From contig NZ_BOMW01000032.1 of assembly GCF_016862395.1 (NCBI RefSeq), forward strand, positions 92,494 through 156,493: a stretch of 64,000 bases of DNA. The letters run 5' to 3'. Both the position numbers and the translations under genes were made by a program. This stretch comes from Actinoplanes siamensis (GTDB lineage Bacteria > Actinomycetota > Actinomycetes > Mycobacteriales > Micromonosporaceae). The notes below the pieces were generated by a model, which was not told where the DNA came from, ran no database searches, and saw only the letters and a list, made by a program, of their open reading frames with translations. Positions 43,984-53,040 of the stretch are shown in pieces. Every line of letters begins with the position of its first letter. Position 1 is the stretch's first letter.

Positions 43984-45798
43984 ATGCGGGTACGGAACTG
44001 GATCGCGGTGCTGGTCAGCCTGCTGTTGCTGGCACTCGCTGGCGGGGTCGCCATCATGGTCAACCGCTCGGCGCTGAGTGCCGCCGACGCGGTGCACCGC
44101 GCCGACAGCACCGAGCTGGGCACCAACAACGCGACCCTGGCCGGTCAGATGCAGCTGCTGTCCGCGCAGGAGCTGGCGGAGGTTCTCGCCGACCACGCGT
44201 TCCGCCTGGGCCGGGGGGACGCCACCGACCACGCCATGCTGGTCCTGTCCGCTTCCAAGAGCCCCACCTTCGGGTACGGCCTGATGCTCACCGACCTGAA
44301 CGGCGCGGTCCTCAACGCCAGCCGGGACACCGGTCTGCCGGCCGCCGACGACGCCGGCTGGGCGCCGATGCGCAAGCAGCTCGCGGCCGGCGCCGAGGTC
44401 GGTTTCTCAGCGGTGATGACGGTGGACCGGATCCCGCTGGCCGCGGTGGCGGTGCCGATCCTGGCCGGCGGCTCGCCCGCCGGTTTCCTGGTCGGCTTCA
44501 ACCAGGTGGGGGCCACCTCGCTGCAGCGGTACACCGCCCAGCTGGCCAGCGGCTCGCACCGTACGGACGTGGTGGACAGCGCCGGCGTGGTGGCCGCGAG
44601 CAGCGTGCCGGATCTGATCGGCGCCCGGACCGAGGCGGCGGTCCTGGCGGAGCTGGGCCGTCCCGGGACCCACTTCGTCGAGTACCGCTCCGGCGGCACC
44701 CCGATGGTCGCGGTCGTGGTGGGCGGTCTGCCCAGCGGCTACACCTACGTGCGTATCCAGGACAGGTCCACGTTCGACGGCGCGGTGCACAGCCGCAGCC
44801 AGACGGTGAACCTCACGCTGCTCGCCATGCTGCTGATCGGCGTCGTCGGCATCTCGGTGCTCGGCTACCGCACCCAGGTCCAGCGGCGACGGGCCGACGA
44901 GCGGTTCCAGGCGCTGTTCCAGCACGCGCCGGACATCGTCACGGTGATCGATCGGGACGGCCGGATGATCTTCACGAGTCCCGGCTCGGCGGGGATTCTC
45001 GGGTTCGAGCCCGGCATGCTCACCGGGCACAGCGTCTTCGACCTGGTGCACCCGGACGACCAGCCGGCCATGCGGGAGCGCCTGGAGGCGCTGCTCGGCG
45101 ACCCGGCCGCGGTGCTGCGGCTGCAGTGCCGGGTGCGCGCGGCCAGCGGTCACTACCGCTGGTTCGACTTCACCGCGTCCAACCAGATGGCCAACCCGGC
45201 CCTGACCGGCGTGGTGATCAACGCCCGGGACATCTCGGAGAACCGGGCGTTCCAGGAGCGGCTGGCGCACGAGGCGCAGCACGATCCGCTGACCGGCCTG
45301 CCGAACCGGCGACGGATGCAGGACGCGCTCTGCTCCTCGCTGCGCCGCGACCCGGTGGCCGTGCTCTTCGTCGACCTCGACGGGTTCAAGCCGGTCAACG
45401 ACAAGTACGGGCACGAGGCCGGCGACGAGTTGCTGCGCCAGGTGGCCGAGCGGCTCAGCGGCTGCATCCGGGCCGGCGACGTGCTGGCCCGGGTCGGCGG
45501 CGACGAGTTCGTGGTGCTGATGCCGGGCGTGCTGAGCCCGGCGGACGTGGAGGCGACGGCCGGCCGGGTGCGCGCGGTGGTGGAGATGCCGTTCCGGATC
45601 GCCGGGCAGCACATCCTGATCGGCGCCAGCATCGGGGTCCACGTGGCCACGCCGGCCGAGGACCCGGACGCCGCGCTGCGCGCCGCGGATCATGCGATGT
45701 ACGAGATCAAGCGCGCCGGCGGCAGCCGCGCGTTGCCGCCCGTCACGGGACGGTTCGTGGAGCGGCGAGGACGGCACCGCGCGCCGGACCGAAGTTAG
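43984..45798 (+). CDS. Diguanylate cyclase with extracytoplasmic sensor and PAS domain
   Basis: 604 aa. One helix near residues 8-28, an extracytoplasmic PDC/CACHE-like domain to about 275, a second helix near 278-296, PAS (RFQALFQHAPDIVTVIDRDG) near 306-420, and GGDEF near 440-590. The active site GGDEF is intact and an RAGD I-site lies five residues before it. The cyclase makes c-di-GMP in response to an external signal. A GAGGAG lies just ahead of the ATG. No EAL domain. Confidence 0.9.
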   Translation: MRVRNWIAVLVSLLLLALAGGVAIMVNRSALSAADAVHRADSTELGTNNATLAGQMQLLSAQELAEVLADHAFRLGRGDATDHAMLVLSASKSPTFGYGLMLTDLNGAVLNASRDTGLPAADDAGWAPMRKQLAAGAEVGFSAVMTVDRIPLAAVAVPILAGGSPAGFLVGFNQVGATSLQRYTAQLASGSHRTDVVDSAGVVAASSVPDLIGARTEAAVLAELGRPGTHFVEYRSGGTPMVAVVVGGLPSGYTYVRIQDRSTFDGAVHSRSQTVNLTLLAMLLIGVVGISVLGYRTQVQRRRADERFQALFQHAPDIVTVIDRDGRMIFTSPGSAGILGFEPGMLTGHSVFDLVHPDDQPAMRERLEALLGDPAAVLRLQCRVRAASGHYRWFDFTASNQMANPALTGVVINARDISENRAFQERLAHEAQHDPLTGLPNRRRMQDALCSSLRRDPVAVLFVDLDGFKPVNDKYGHEAGDELLRQVAERLSGCIRAGDVLARVGGDEFVVLMPGVLSPADVEATAGRVRAVVEMPFRIAGQHILIGASIGVHVATPAEDPDAALRAADHAMYEIKRAGGSRALPPVTGRFVERRGRHRAPDRS

Positions 45799-45812
45799 TG
45801 CACACTGGGTGC

Positions 45813-47528
45813 ATGAACTCCAAGGTGCTGTCCCGGCGCGACCTCGACTTCCTGCTCTACGAATGGCTCGACGTGGAGTCGCTGACCGGGCGCGAGCGGT
45901 TCGCCGACCACTCCCGCGAGACGTTCGACGCGTTCCTGGACGTGTCACAGCAGATCGCCGAGCGGGACTTCGCGCCGCACAACCGCAAGAACGATCTGTT
46001 CGAGCCGACGTTCGACGGCGCCCGCGTGGAGATGATCCCGGAGGTGTCGCACGCGCTGCGGGTCTTCGCCGAGTCCGGGCTGCTCGGCGCGACCCTGGAC
46101 GCCGAGCACGGCGGGCTGCAGCTGCCGCACGTCGTGCAGCGCGCCTGCTTCCTCTGGTTCCAGGCGGCGAACACGGCGACCTCGGCGTACGCGATGCTCA
46201 CCGGCGGCAACGCGCACCTGCTGCTCACCTACGGGACCGAGGAGCAGATCCGCCGGTTCGTACACCCGATGATCGAGGGCCGGTTCACCGGGACGATGTG
46301 CCTGTCCGAGCCGCAGGCGGGTTCGTCGCTCAGTGACGTGACCACCAGGGCCGTACCCCGGGGAGACGGGGTCTACGAGATCACCGGCGGCAAGATGTGG
46401 ATCTCCGGCGGTGACCACGAGCTCAGCGAGAACATCATCCACCTGGTGCTGGCCCGGGTGGCCGGCGCGCCGCCCGGCGTCAAGGGCCTCTCCCTGTTCA
46501 TCGTCCCCAAGCTGGACCTGGAGACCGGCGAGCGCAACGGCGTCACGCTGGCCGGGCTCAACCACAAGATGGGCTACCGCGGGACCACCAACACGGTCCT
46601 GGCCTTCGACGGCGCGACCGGTCACCTGGTCGGCGAGGAGGGCCGCGGCCTCCAGTACATGTTCCAGATGATGAACGAGGCGCGGATCGGCGTGGGGTCC
46701 GGCGCTGTCGCCCTCGGTTACACCGGTTACCTGCACGCCCTCGCCTACGCCCGGGAGAGGCAGCAGGGCCGCCCGGTCGCCGCCAAGGACCCCGCGGCAC
46801 CTCCGGTGCCGATCATCGAACATGCGGATGTACGGCGGATGCTGCTGGCCAGCAAGGCCTACGTCGAGGGCGGTCTGGCCCTGGTGCTGTACGCCGCCAA
46901 GCTCCTCGACGAGCCGTCGGCGGAGAACGACCTGCTCCTCGACGTGCTCACCCCGATCGTCAAGGCCTGGCCGTCGCAGTGGTGCCGGCTCGCCGACGAC
47001 CACGCCATCCAGATCCACGGCGGCTACGGCTACACCCGGGAGTACCCGGTCGAGCAGTTCTACCGGGACAACCGGCTCAACTCGATCCACGAGGGCACCG
47101 ACGGCATCCAGGCCCTGGACCTGCTCGGCCGCAAGGTGACCATGCGCGACGGCGCCGGGCTGGCGCTGCTGCTCGACCGGATCCGGGCCACCGCCACCGC
47201 CGCGCCCGCCGCGCTGGGCGCTCCGGTGCTGGCGGCCTGCGACCGGCTGGCCGCCACCACCGCCAAGCTCTGGGCGGCCGGCGACCCGGCCAGGGCGCTG
47301 GCCAACGCCACCGCGTACCTGGACGCCGCGGGGCACCTGGTGATCGCCTGGATGTGGCTGGCCCAGCTCAACGCCGCGGGCGACCGGGAGGGGGACTTCT
47401 ACCAGGGCAAGCGCGTGGCCGCGGCGTACTTCGTCAAGCACGAGCTGCCCCGGATCGGCCCGCTGCTGGATCTGCTGGATTCGGGTGACACGCTGCTTCT
47501 CGACCTTGAGGACGCCTGGTTGGGTTAG
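45813..47528 (+). CDS. Acyl-CoA dehydrogenase
   Basis: 571 aa, longer than standard (about 390), as in the group with an extra C-terminal four-helix domain. FAD/substrate motifs: MCLSEPQAGSSLSD, KMWISGGDHE, and the C-terminal catalytic Glu in SIHEGTDGIQALD. Context: downstream of the diguanylate cyclase, 9 nt before a LigD-type polymerase gene. Substrate chain length is not predictable. ATG at 45813. Confidence 0.92.
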   Translation: MNSKVLSRRDLDFLLYEWLDVESLTGRERFADHSRETFDAFLDVSQQIAERDFAPHNRKNDLFEPTFDGARVEMIPEVSHALRVFAESGLLGATLDAEHGGLQLPHVVQRACFLWFQAANTATSAYAMLTGGNAHLLLTYGTEEQIRRFVHPMIEGRFTGTMCLSEPQAGSSLSDVTTRAVPRGDGVYEITGGKMWISGGDHELSENIIHLVLARVAGAPPGVKGLSLFIVPKLDLETGERNGVTLAGLNHKMGYRGTTNTVLAFDGATGHLVGEEGRGLQYMFQMMNEARIGVGSGAVALGYTGYLHALAYARERQQGRPVAAKDPAAPPVPIIEHADVRRMLLASKAYVEGGLALVLYAAKLLDEPSAENDLLLDVLTPIVKAWPSQWCRLADDHAIQIHGGYGYTREYPVEQFYRDNRLNSIHEGTDGIQALDLLGRKVTMRDGAGLALLLDRIRATATAAPAALGAPVLAACDRLAATTAKLWAAGDPARALANATAYLDAAGHLVIAWMWLAQLNAAGDREGDFYQGKRVAAAYFVKHELPRIGPLLDLLDSGDTLLLDLEDAWLG

Positions 47529-47537
47529 GTTCGACGC

Positions 47538-48485
47538 ATGGCCGGTAAAGCCACAGTCGTCGAAGTCGGCGACCACGACGTCCGGGTCTCCAACCCGGAC
47601 CGGGTCTACTTCCCGGAGCTCGGCGCCACCAAGCTCGACCTGGTCGAGTACTACCTGGCGGTGAGCGACGGGATCGTCCGCGCGCTGCGCGAGCGCCCGT
47701 GCATGCTGCACCGTTTCCCGGACGGCCTGGCCGGCGAGAAGGTGCACCAGAAGCGGGTGCCCAACGGCGCGCCGCCCTGGCTGGAGACGGTCCGGGTGGA
47801 GTTCCCGCGGTACCACCGGCACGCCGACGAGCTGTGCGTGACCAAGCCGGCCGACGTGATCTGGGCGGTCCAGATGTCCACCGTGGAGTTCCACCCGTGG
47901 AACTCCCGGCGGGCGGACACCGAGAGGCCGGACGAGTGGCGGATCGACCTGGACCCGATGCCGGACTGCCCGTTCGGCACCGTCCGCCGGGTCGCGCCGG
48001 TCGTCCGGGAGGTGCTCGGTGAGCTGGGCATCACCGGCTTCCCCAAGACGTCCGGTGGCCGTGGCCTGCACGTCTACGTCCGGATCGAGCCGCGCTGGGG
48101 GTTCTCCGAGGTGCGCCGGGCCGCGCTGGCCTTCGCCCGAGAGGTGGAGCGCCGCGCCCCGCGGGATGTCACCACCACGTGGTGGCGCAAGGACCGGGAC
48201 CCGAGGGCGTTGTTCATCGACTACAACCAGAACGCCCGGGACCACACCATCGCCAGCGCGTACTCGGTGCGCGGCACGCCCCGGGCCACCGTGTCGACGC
48301 CGATCACCTGGGACGAGATCGCCGCCGTCGAGCCGGACGACTTCACCATCCGCACGGTCCCGTCCCGTTTCGCCGAGCTGGGCGACCTGCACGCCGGCAT
48401 CGACGACAGGCAACACTGTCTGGACACCCTGCTGGAGTGGGCCGACCGTGACGAGAAGGCGGGCCTCAGCCCGCCCGAGGAGTGA
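47538..48485 (+). CDS. Stand-alone LigD-type polymerase/primase domain protein
   Basis: 315 aa archaeo-eukaryotic primase-fold polymerase, equivalent to the polymerase domain of bacterial NHEJ ligase LigD. Motifs: VSNPDRVYFPELGATK, LHRFPDG, and the metal-binding RIDLDPMP, then FPKTSGGRGLHVYV and DYNQNARDHTIASAYSVR. No ligase or nuclease domain and no Ku nearby. Its stop overlaps the convergent LacI gene by 20 nt. Confidence 0.9.
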   Translation: MAGKATVVEVGDHDVRVSNPDRVYFPELGATKLDLVEYYLAVSDGIVRALRERPCMLHRFPDGLAGEKVHQKRVPNGAPPWLETVRVEFPRYHRHADELCVTKPADVIWAVQMSTVEFHPWNSRRADTERPDEWRIDLDPMPDCPFGTVRRVAPVVREVLGELGITGFPKTSGGRGLHVYVRIEPRWGFSEVRRAALAFAREVERRAPRDVTTTWWRKDRDPRALFIDYNQNARDHTIASAYSVRGTPRATVSTPITWDEIAAVEPDDFTIRTVPSRFAELGDLHAGIDDRQHCLDTLLEWADRDEKAGLSPPEE

Positions 48486-49503
48486 CGCGGCCGGCGGTGC
48501 TCTCGCGGACCACCAGTTTGTGCGGGGCTCGTAGTTCGACCGCCGGGGGAGGGGTGGGGCTGGTGATCCGCAGCAGCAGCCGGTCCACGGCGGTGGTCGC
48601 GATCATCTCCTTGTCCGGGGAGATGGTGCTGACCGGCGGGTTCGAGTACGCGCCGTCCTCGATGTCGTCGTAACCGATCACCGCGACGTCCTCCGGGACC
48701 CGCAGGCCACGGTTGACCAGGGTGTGGATGGCGCCGAGCGCGACCAGGTCGGAGTAGCAGAACACCGCGTCGGGCGGATCGTCCCGGTCGAGCAGGTGGG
48801 CCATCGCCCGCGCGCCGTCCTTGCGGTTGAACCGGGGCGTACCGATGATCAGATCCTCCCGGACGGTCAGCCCGCGGGCCTGATGCGCCTCCCGGAAGCC
48901 GCGGGTGCGCAGCTGGGCCGCCTCGCCGGTGGCGTACGGCTGGTCGCCGATTGCCGCGAGCCGGCGCCGTCCCAGGTCGAGCAGGTGCTCGGTGGCCTCC
49001 CGGGAGGCGGCCACGTCGTCGATGCCGACGTGGTCGAACGTGCCGTTGCTGGACCGCTCGCCGAGGACGACCAGCGGCAGGTTCGGGTCGTGGCCGGCGA
49101 GCGCCCGCTGGTCGAGGCCGAGCGGGCTGAAGACGACCCCGTCGAAGAGCAACCGGCGGGAGCCGTGGGCGATGAACGCGCGCTCGTGCTCCGGGTCGCC
49201 GTCGGTCTGGTCGATCAGCACGTTGTAGCCGCGGGAGCGGGCCGCGCGGATCACGCTCTGCAGCAGCTCGGAGAAGTACGGCGTGTCCAGGTACGGCACC
49301 ACCAGCGCGATCTGGCCGGACCGTCCCCGCGCCAGGTTGCGGGCCAGCACGTTGGGCCGGTAGCCGAGCTCCTCCACCGCACGCTGGACCCGGACCCGCG
49401 TCCGTTCGGTGACGTTCGCGTAGCCGTTCACCACGTTCGACACGGTTCGGCTGGAGACCCCGGCCAGTTCCGCCACGTCACGCAGCGTGACTTCTCGACG
49501 CAA
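48466..49503 (-). CDS. LacI-family transcriptional regulator
   Basis: 345 aa. HTH at residues 4-24 (VTLRDVAELAGVSSRTVSNVV) with a hinge helix RPNVLARNLA, and a periplasmic-binding-like sugar-sensing domain. The TTG at 49503 is chosen: GAGGGGG precedes it and the HTH begins there. It is divergent from an arabinofuranosidase gene, so it probably represses that gene and responds to an arabinose-containing sugar. A perfect 18 bp palindrome lies between them. Confidence 0.9.
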   Translation of the reverse strand: MRREVTLRDVAELAGVSSRTVSNVVNGYANVTERTRVRVQRAVEELGYRPNVLARNLARGRSGQIALVVPYLDTPYFSELLQSVIRAARSRGYNVLIDQTDGDPEHERAFIAHGSRRLLFDGVVFSPLGLDQRALAGHDPNLPLVVLGERSSNGTFDHVGIDDVAASREATEHLLDLGRRRLAAIGDQPYATGEAAQLRTRGFREAHQARGLTVREDLIIGTPRFNRKDGARAMAHLLDRDDPPDAVFCYSDLVALGAIHTLVNRGLRVPEDVAVIGYDDIEDGAYSNPPVSTISPDKEMIATTAVDRLLLRITSPTPPPAVELRAPHKLVVRESTAGRVTPRAG

Positions 49504-49575
49504 TGTGCCCCCTCTGCCCGCGTCAAGTTTCCGGCAGGTTACCCCTTGCCGTGATTTCGACGTCCGTGCATGCTG

Positions 49576-49593
49576 TTTTGCAGCGCTGCAAAA
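49576..49593. promoter_or_regulatory. LacI-type operator
   Basis: TTTTGCAGCGCTGCAAAA is a perfect palindrome with the central CG of LacI-family sites. It lies between the divergent regulator and arabinofuranosidase genes, 73 bp from the regulator start and 132 bp from the enzyme start. Confidence 0.8.
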
Positions 49594-49724
49594 GCGTAGC
49601 AACAAAGCCCTTCGCTGGTGGCGATCGTGCCGCTGATCGCCGCTTCCTCCTGCTCCAGCGGTACCGGCGCGGTGGCCTGACCATCGGCGCCGTCAAGTGA
49701 CAGTCCCCTCCACTAAGGACCGAA

Positions 49725-51248
49725 ATGCTTCGTGCGCGTGTCGCATTGAACCCGGCTGCCGTCGTGGCGCCGGTCAACCGCCGTACCTTCGGCTCGTTCG
49801 TCGAGCACATGGGCCGCTGCGTCTACACCGGCATCTACGAGCCCGGCCACCCGAGCGCCGACGAGGACGGCTTCCGCACCGACGTGCTGGCGCTGGCCCG
49901 CGAGCTCGGGGTGACCATGGTCCGCTACCCGGGCGGCAACTTCGTCTCCGGTTACCGCTGGGAGGACGGCGTCGGCCCGCGCGAGCGCCGTCCGCGCCGC
50001 CGGGATCTGGCCTGGCGCAGCATCGAGACCAACGAGGTGGGCATCGACGAATTCGCCCGCTGGGCGGAGAAGGCCGACGTCGAGATCATGTACGCGGTGA
50101 ACCTGGGCACCCGCGGCGTCCAGGAGGCGCTCGATGTCCACGAGTACGTCAACCACCCGGAGGGCACCGCGCTCTCCGAGCTGCGCCGGGCCAACGGCGC
50201 GGACAAGCCGCACGGCATCCGGATCTGGTGCCTGGGCAACGAGCTGGACGGCCCCTGGCAGACCGGGCACAAGACCGCCGAGGAGTACGGCCTGCTCGCC
50301 GCGTCCACCGCGCGGGCGCTCAAGTCCGCCGAACCCGATCTGGAGCTTGTCGCGTGCGGCAGCTCCGGCTCGTCGATGCCGACGTTCGGCGCCTGGGAGT
50401 CGACGGTGCTGGAGCACGCGTACGAGGTGGTCGAGTACGTCTCCTGCCACGCCTACTACGAGGAGCACGACGGCGACCTGGGCTCGTTCCTGGCCAGCGC
50501 TGTCGACATGGACCACTTCGTGAACAGCGTCGTGGCCACCGCGGACGCGGTCGGCGCGCGGCTGAAGAGCAAGAAGAAGATCAACATCTCGTTCGACGAG
50601 TGGAACGTCTGGTACCTGTCCCGCTTCCAGAACGCGCCGCGGACCGACGAGTGGCAGATCGCCCCGCGGGTCATCGAGGACCGCTACAACGTGGCCGACG
50701 CCGTGGTCGTCGGCAACCTGCTGATCTCCCTGCTCCGGCATAGCGACCGGGTCACCGCGGCGTGCCAGGCCCAGCTGGTCAACGTGATCGCGCCGATCAT
50801 GACCGAACCCGGCGGCCCGGCGTGGCGGCAGACCATCTTCCACCCGTTCGCCCGGACGGCGGCCCTGGCCAAGGGCGACGTCCTGGAGACCCGGGTGGAC
50901 AGCCCCACCTACGACACCGCCAGGTACGGCGAGGCCGCCCTGGTCGACGCGGTCGCCACGCACGACCCGGCCACCGGCGACCTCACCGTCTTCGTGGTCA
51001 ACCGGTCGGTGGCCGACCCGGTGGAGTTCACCGTCGACCTCGCGGCCTTCGGCGCCGGCTGGTCGGTCGCCGAATCGGTGACGCTGACCGACGACGACGT
51101 CCGGGCCACCAACACCAGGGAGGACCCGGATCGGGTCAGGCCGCGCCCGACCGCTCGGATCCCGACCGGCGCGGTGTCCGTGGGCGGCGACTGCGTCACG
51201 CTGTCCCTGCCCCGGGTGTCCTGGACGGCCCTGCGCCTGACCCGCTGA
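49725..51248 (+). CDS. Alpha-L-arabinofuranosidase, GH51
   Basis: 507 aa, usual GH51 length. TIM barrel with acid/base Glu in WCLGNELDG near residue 171 and nucleophile Glu in ISFDEWNVWY near 291, then a C-terminal beta-sandwich. It releases arabinose from arabinan and arabinoxylan oligosaccharides, and having no signal peptide it acts in the cytoplasm. AAGGA lies about 5 nt before the ATG. Divergent LacI regulator and operator upstream. Confidence 0.95.
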   Translation: MLRARVALNPAAVVAPVNRRTFGSFVEHMGRCVYTGIYEPGHPSADEDGFRTDVLALARELGVTMVRYPGGNFVSGYRWEDGVGPRERRPRRRDLAWRSIETNEVGIDEFARWAEKADVEIMYAVNLGTRGVQEALDVHEYVNHPEGTALSELRRANGADKPHGIRIWCLGNELDGPWQTGHKTAEEYGLLAASTARALKSAEPDLELVACGSSGSSMPTFGAWESTVLEHAYEVVEYVSCHAYYEEHDGDLGSFLASAVDMDHFVNSVVATADAVGARLKSKKKINISFDEWNVWYLSRFQNAPRTDEWQIAPRVIEDRYNVADAVVVGNLLISLLRHSDRVTAACQAQLVNVIAPIMTEPGGPAWRQTIFHPFARTAALAKGDVLETRVDSPTYDTARYGEAALVDAVATHDPATGDLTVFVVNRSVADPVEFTVDLAAFGAGWSVAESVTLTDDDVRATNTREDPDRVRPRPTARIPTGAVSVGGDCVTLSLPRVSWTALRLTR

Positions 51249-51386
51249 CGATCGCGTACCGGAAAAAGTGTTATCGCCGCCCGGAAAAGTCGTCGCATTA
51301 AAGGGACCTTAAAGATCGGGCCGATTCCGCGGAGATTTCCCATAATGGGAAGCCCCCGACCAAATCTCCCCCGGAGGCGATTCCCG

Positions 51387-53009
51387 ATGCGCCGGAAAAG
51401 AACGCTGCTCCTCACCTCGCTGGCGACCGTGGCCGCGGTGGGCACCGCCTGGTTCGCGCTGCCCGCCTCGGCCTCCGCGGCCACGGCGACCCTGCGTACG
51501 GTGTCCAAGTGGGGCTCTGGCTGGCAGGACGAGGTGGTCCTGAGCAACACCGGAACGTCCGCGATGACCTCCTGGAAAGTCGAATTCGACCTGCCCGCCG
51601 GGGCCTCGATCGGCAGTTTCTGGGACGCCGAGATGACCGCCAGTGGGAGTCACCGCACGTTCACGAATCGTAGTTGGAACGGCGCCGTGCCGGTCGACGG
51701 AAAGGTGACGTTCGGCTTCGTCGGCTCCGGCGGCCAGCCGCTCAACTGCAAGCTCAACGGTCAGCCCTGCGGCGGCGCCGAGACGACCGCCCCGGACGCT
51801 CCGGCCACCACCGCCCCGACGGTCCGGCCGACGACCGCGGCGCCGGCGACGAGCCCGGCCAAGGCGCCGGCCACCACCGCGTCGGCCACGACGAAGCAGG
51901 CCGCGGTCCCGCCGCGGGAGGACCTGCTCCCGGTCACGGTGACCAACAAGACCGGCCGCGGCGACGCCGTGCACCTCTACGTCCTCGGCGTCAACCTGGA
52001 CACCGGCAAGCTCGGCTACGTGGACAAGGCCGGCGCGTTCACCGCGTGGACCGGCGGCGGGGCGGTGCCCGTGCCGGCCCCGGACGTGTCGATCGACGGC
52101 CCGGCCACCGGCGGCAGCACCACGATCAAGGTGCCCCGCAACCTCTCCGGCCGGCTCTACTTCTCCTTCGGCCAGAAGCTGGACTTCCGGCTCACCACCG
52201 ACGGCCTGGTCCAGCCCGCGCCGTGGGCCGGCGGCGACCCGAACCACGACATCCTCTTCGACTGGAGCGAGTTCACCGTCAACTCGTCAGGCCTGTGGCT
52301 GAACAGCTCGCAGGTGGACATGTTCGCGGTGCCGCACGTGGTCAGCGTCACCGGCGGCGCCGGGGTCACCAGCTCGACAGGTGAGGTCGTCGCGAACGGC
52401 CGGCAGAAGGTCATCGACGCGATCAAGGCCAGCCCGGACTTCGCCAAGAGCGTGGTCACCCGCGCCGACGGCACCGTCCTGCGGGTGCTCGCCCCGGGCA
52501 AGGCGGCCGACGCCGGCCTGATGAGCCCGACCTACCTGGACTCGTACATCTCCAGCGCCTGGAGCGCGTACACCTCGAAGACGCTGACCGTCACGCCCTT
52601 CACCGACCAGCCGAACCTGAAGTTCTCGGGCCGCACCTCGGGCGACGTGATGAGCTTCACCGACACCTCCGGCAAGGTGGTGGCCTCGTTCACCAAGCCG
52701 TCCACCGCCAACGTCTGGGGCTGCGACGGCGCCCTCGGCGCCCCGAACGACCAGGTGGTCGGCCCGATCGCGCGGACCCTCTGCGCCGCTCTGCAGCGCA
52801 CCACGCTGGGCCGCCTGGACGTCCAGCCGTCCGGCACGGGCGCGGACTTCTACCAGGGCAACCCGGCGAACCTGTACGCCAAGGTGATCCACGCCAACAT
52901 GGTCGACGGCAAGGCGTACGCCTTCGCCTTCGACGACGTCCAGAACCAGGAGTCGCTGGTCCACGACGGCGACCCGCGCACCGCCGCGATCACGTTCAGC
53001 CCGTTCTGA
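51387..53009 (+). CDS. Secreted CBM2-GH64 beta-1,3-glucanase
   Basis: 540 aa. Signal peptide with RRKR and a hydrophobic core, cleaved near residue 31 (ASA). CBM2-like domain near 33-130 (WGSGWQDEVVLSNTG, two Cys at the end). Thr/Ala/Pro-rich linker near 130-180. The rest is a GH64 (thaumatin-like) laminaripentaose-type beta-1,3-glucanase with LYFSFGQKLDFRL and a C-terminal Asp-rich cleft segment. It probably degrades fungal or plant-cell-wall glucan outside the cell. GGAGG precedes the ATG at 51387 by 9 nt. Confidence 0.85.
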   Translation: MRRKRTLLLTSLATVAAVGTAWFALPASASAATATLRTVSKWGSGWQDEVVLSNTGTSAMTSWKVEFDLPAGASIGSFWDAEMTASGSHRTFTNRSWNGAVPVDGKVTFGFVGSGGQPLNCKLNGQPCGGAETTAPDAPATTAPTVRPTTAAPATSPAKAPATTASATTKQAAVPPREDLLPVTVTNKTGRGDAVHLYVLGVNLDTGKLGYVDKAGAFTAWTGGGAVPVPAPDVSIDGPATGGSTTIKVPRNLSGRLYFSFGQKLDFRLTTDGLVQPAPWAGGDPNHDILFDWSEFTVNSSGLWLNSSQVDMFAVPHVVSVTGGAGVTSSTGEVVANGRQKVIDAIKASPDFAKSVVTRADGTVLRVLAPGKAADAGLMSPTYLDSYISSAWSAYTSKTLTVTPFTDQPNLKFSGRTSGDVMSFTDTSGKVVASFTKPSTANVWGCDGALGAPNDQVVGPIARTLCAALQRTTLGRLDVQPSGTGADFYQGNPANLYAKVIHANMVDGKAYAFAFDDVQNQESLVHDGDPRTAAITFSPF

Positions 53010-53012
53010 TCC

Positions 53013-53035
53013 GGCGCCGCCCCACGGGTGGCGCC
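53013..53035. terminator. Hairpin between convergent genes
   Basis: GGCGCC-G-CCC pairs with GGG-T-GGCGCC around a 3 nt loop, three bases after the glucanase stop. No U-tract. Confidence 0.55.
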
Positions 53036-53040
53036 TGACG

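Noticed and set aside
43968..47528. A 1186-codon frame joining the diguanylate cyclase region and acyl-CoA dehydrogenase
   Set aside because: The first part is out of frame with the cyclase; the dehydrogenase starts at 45813.
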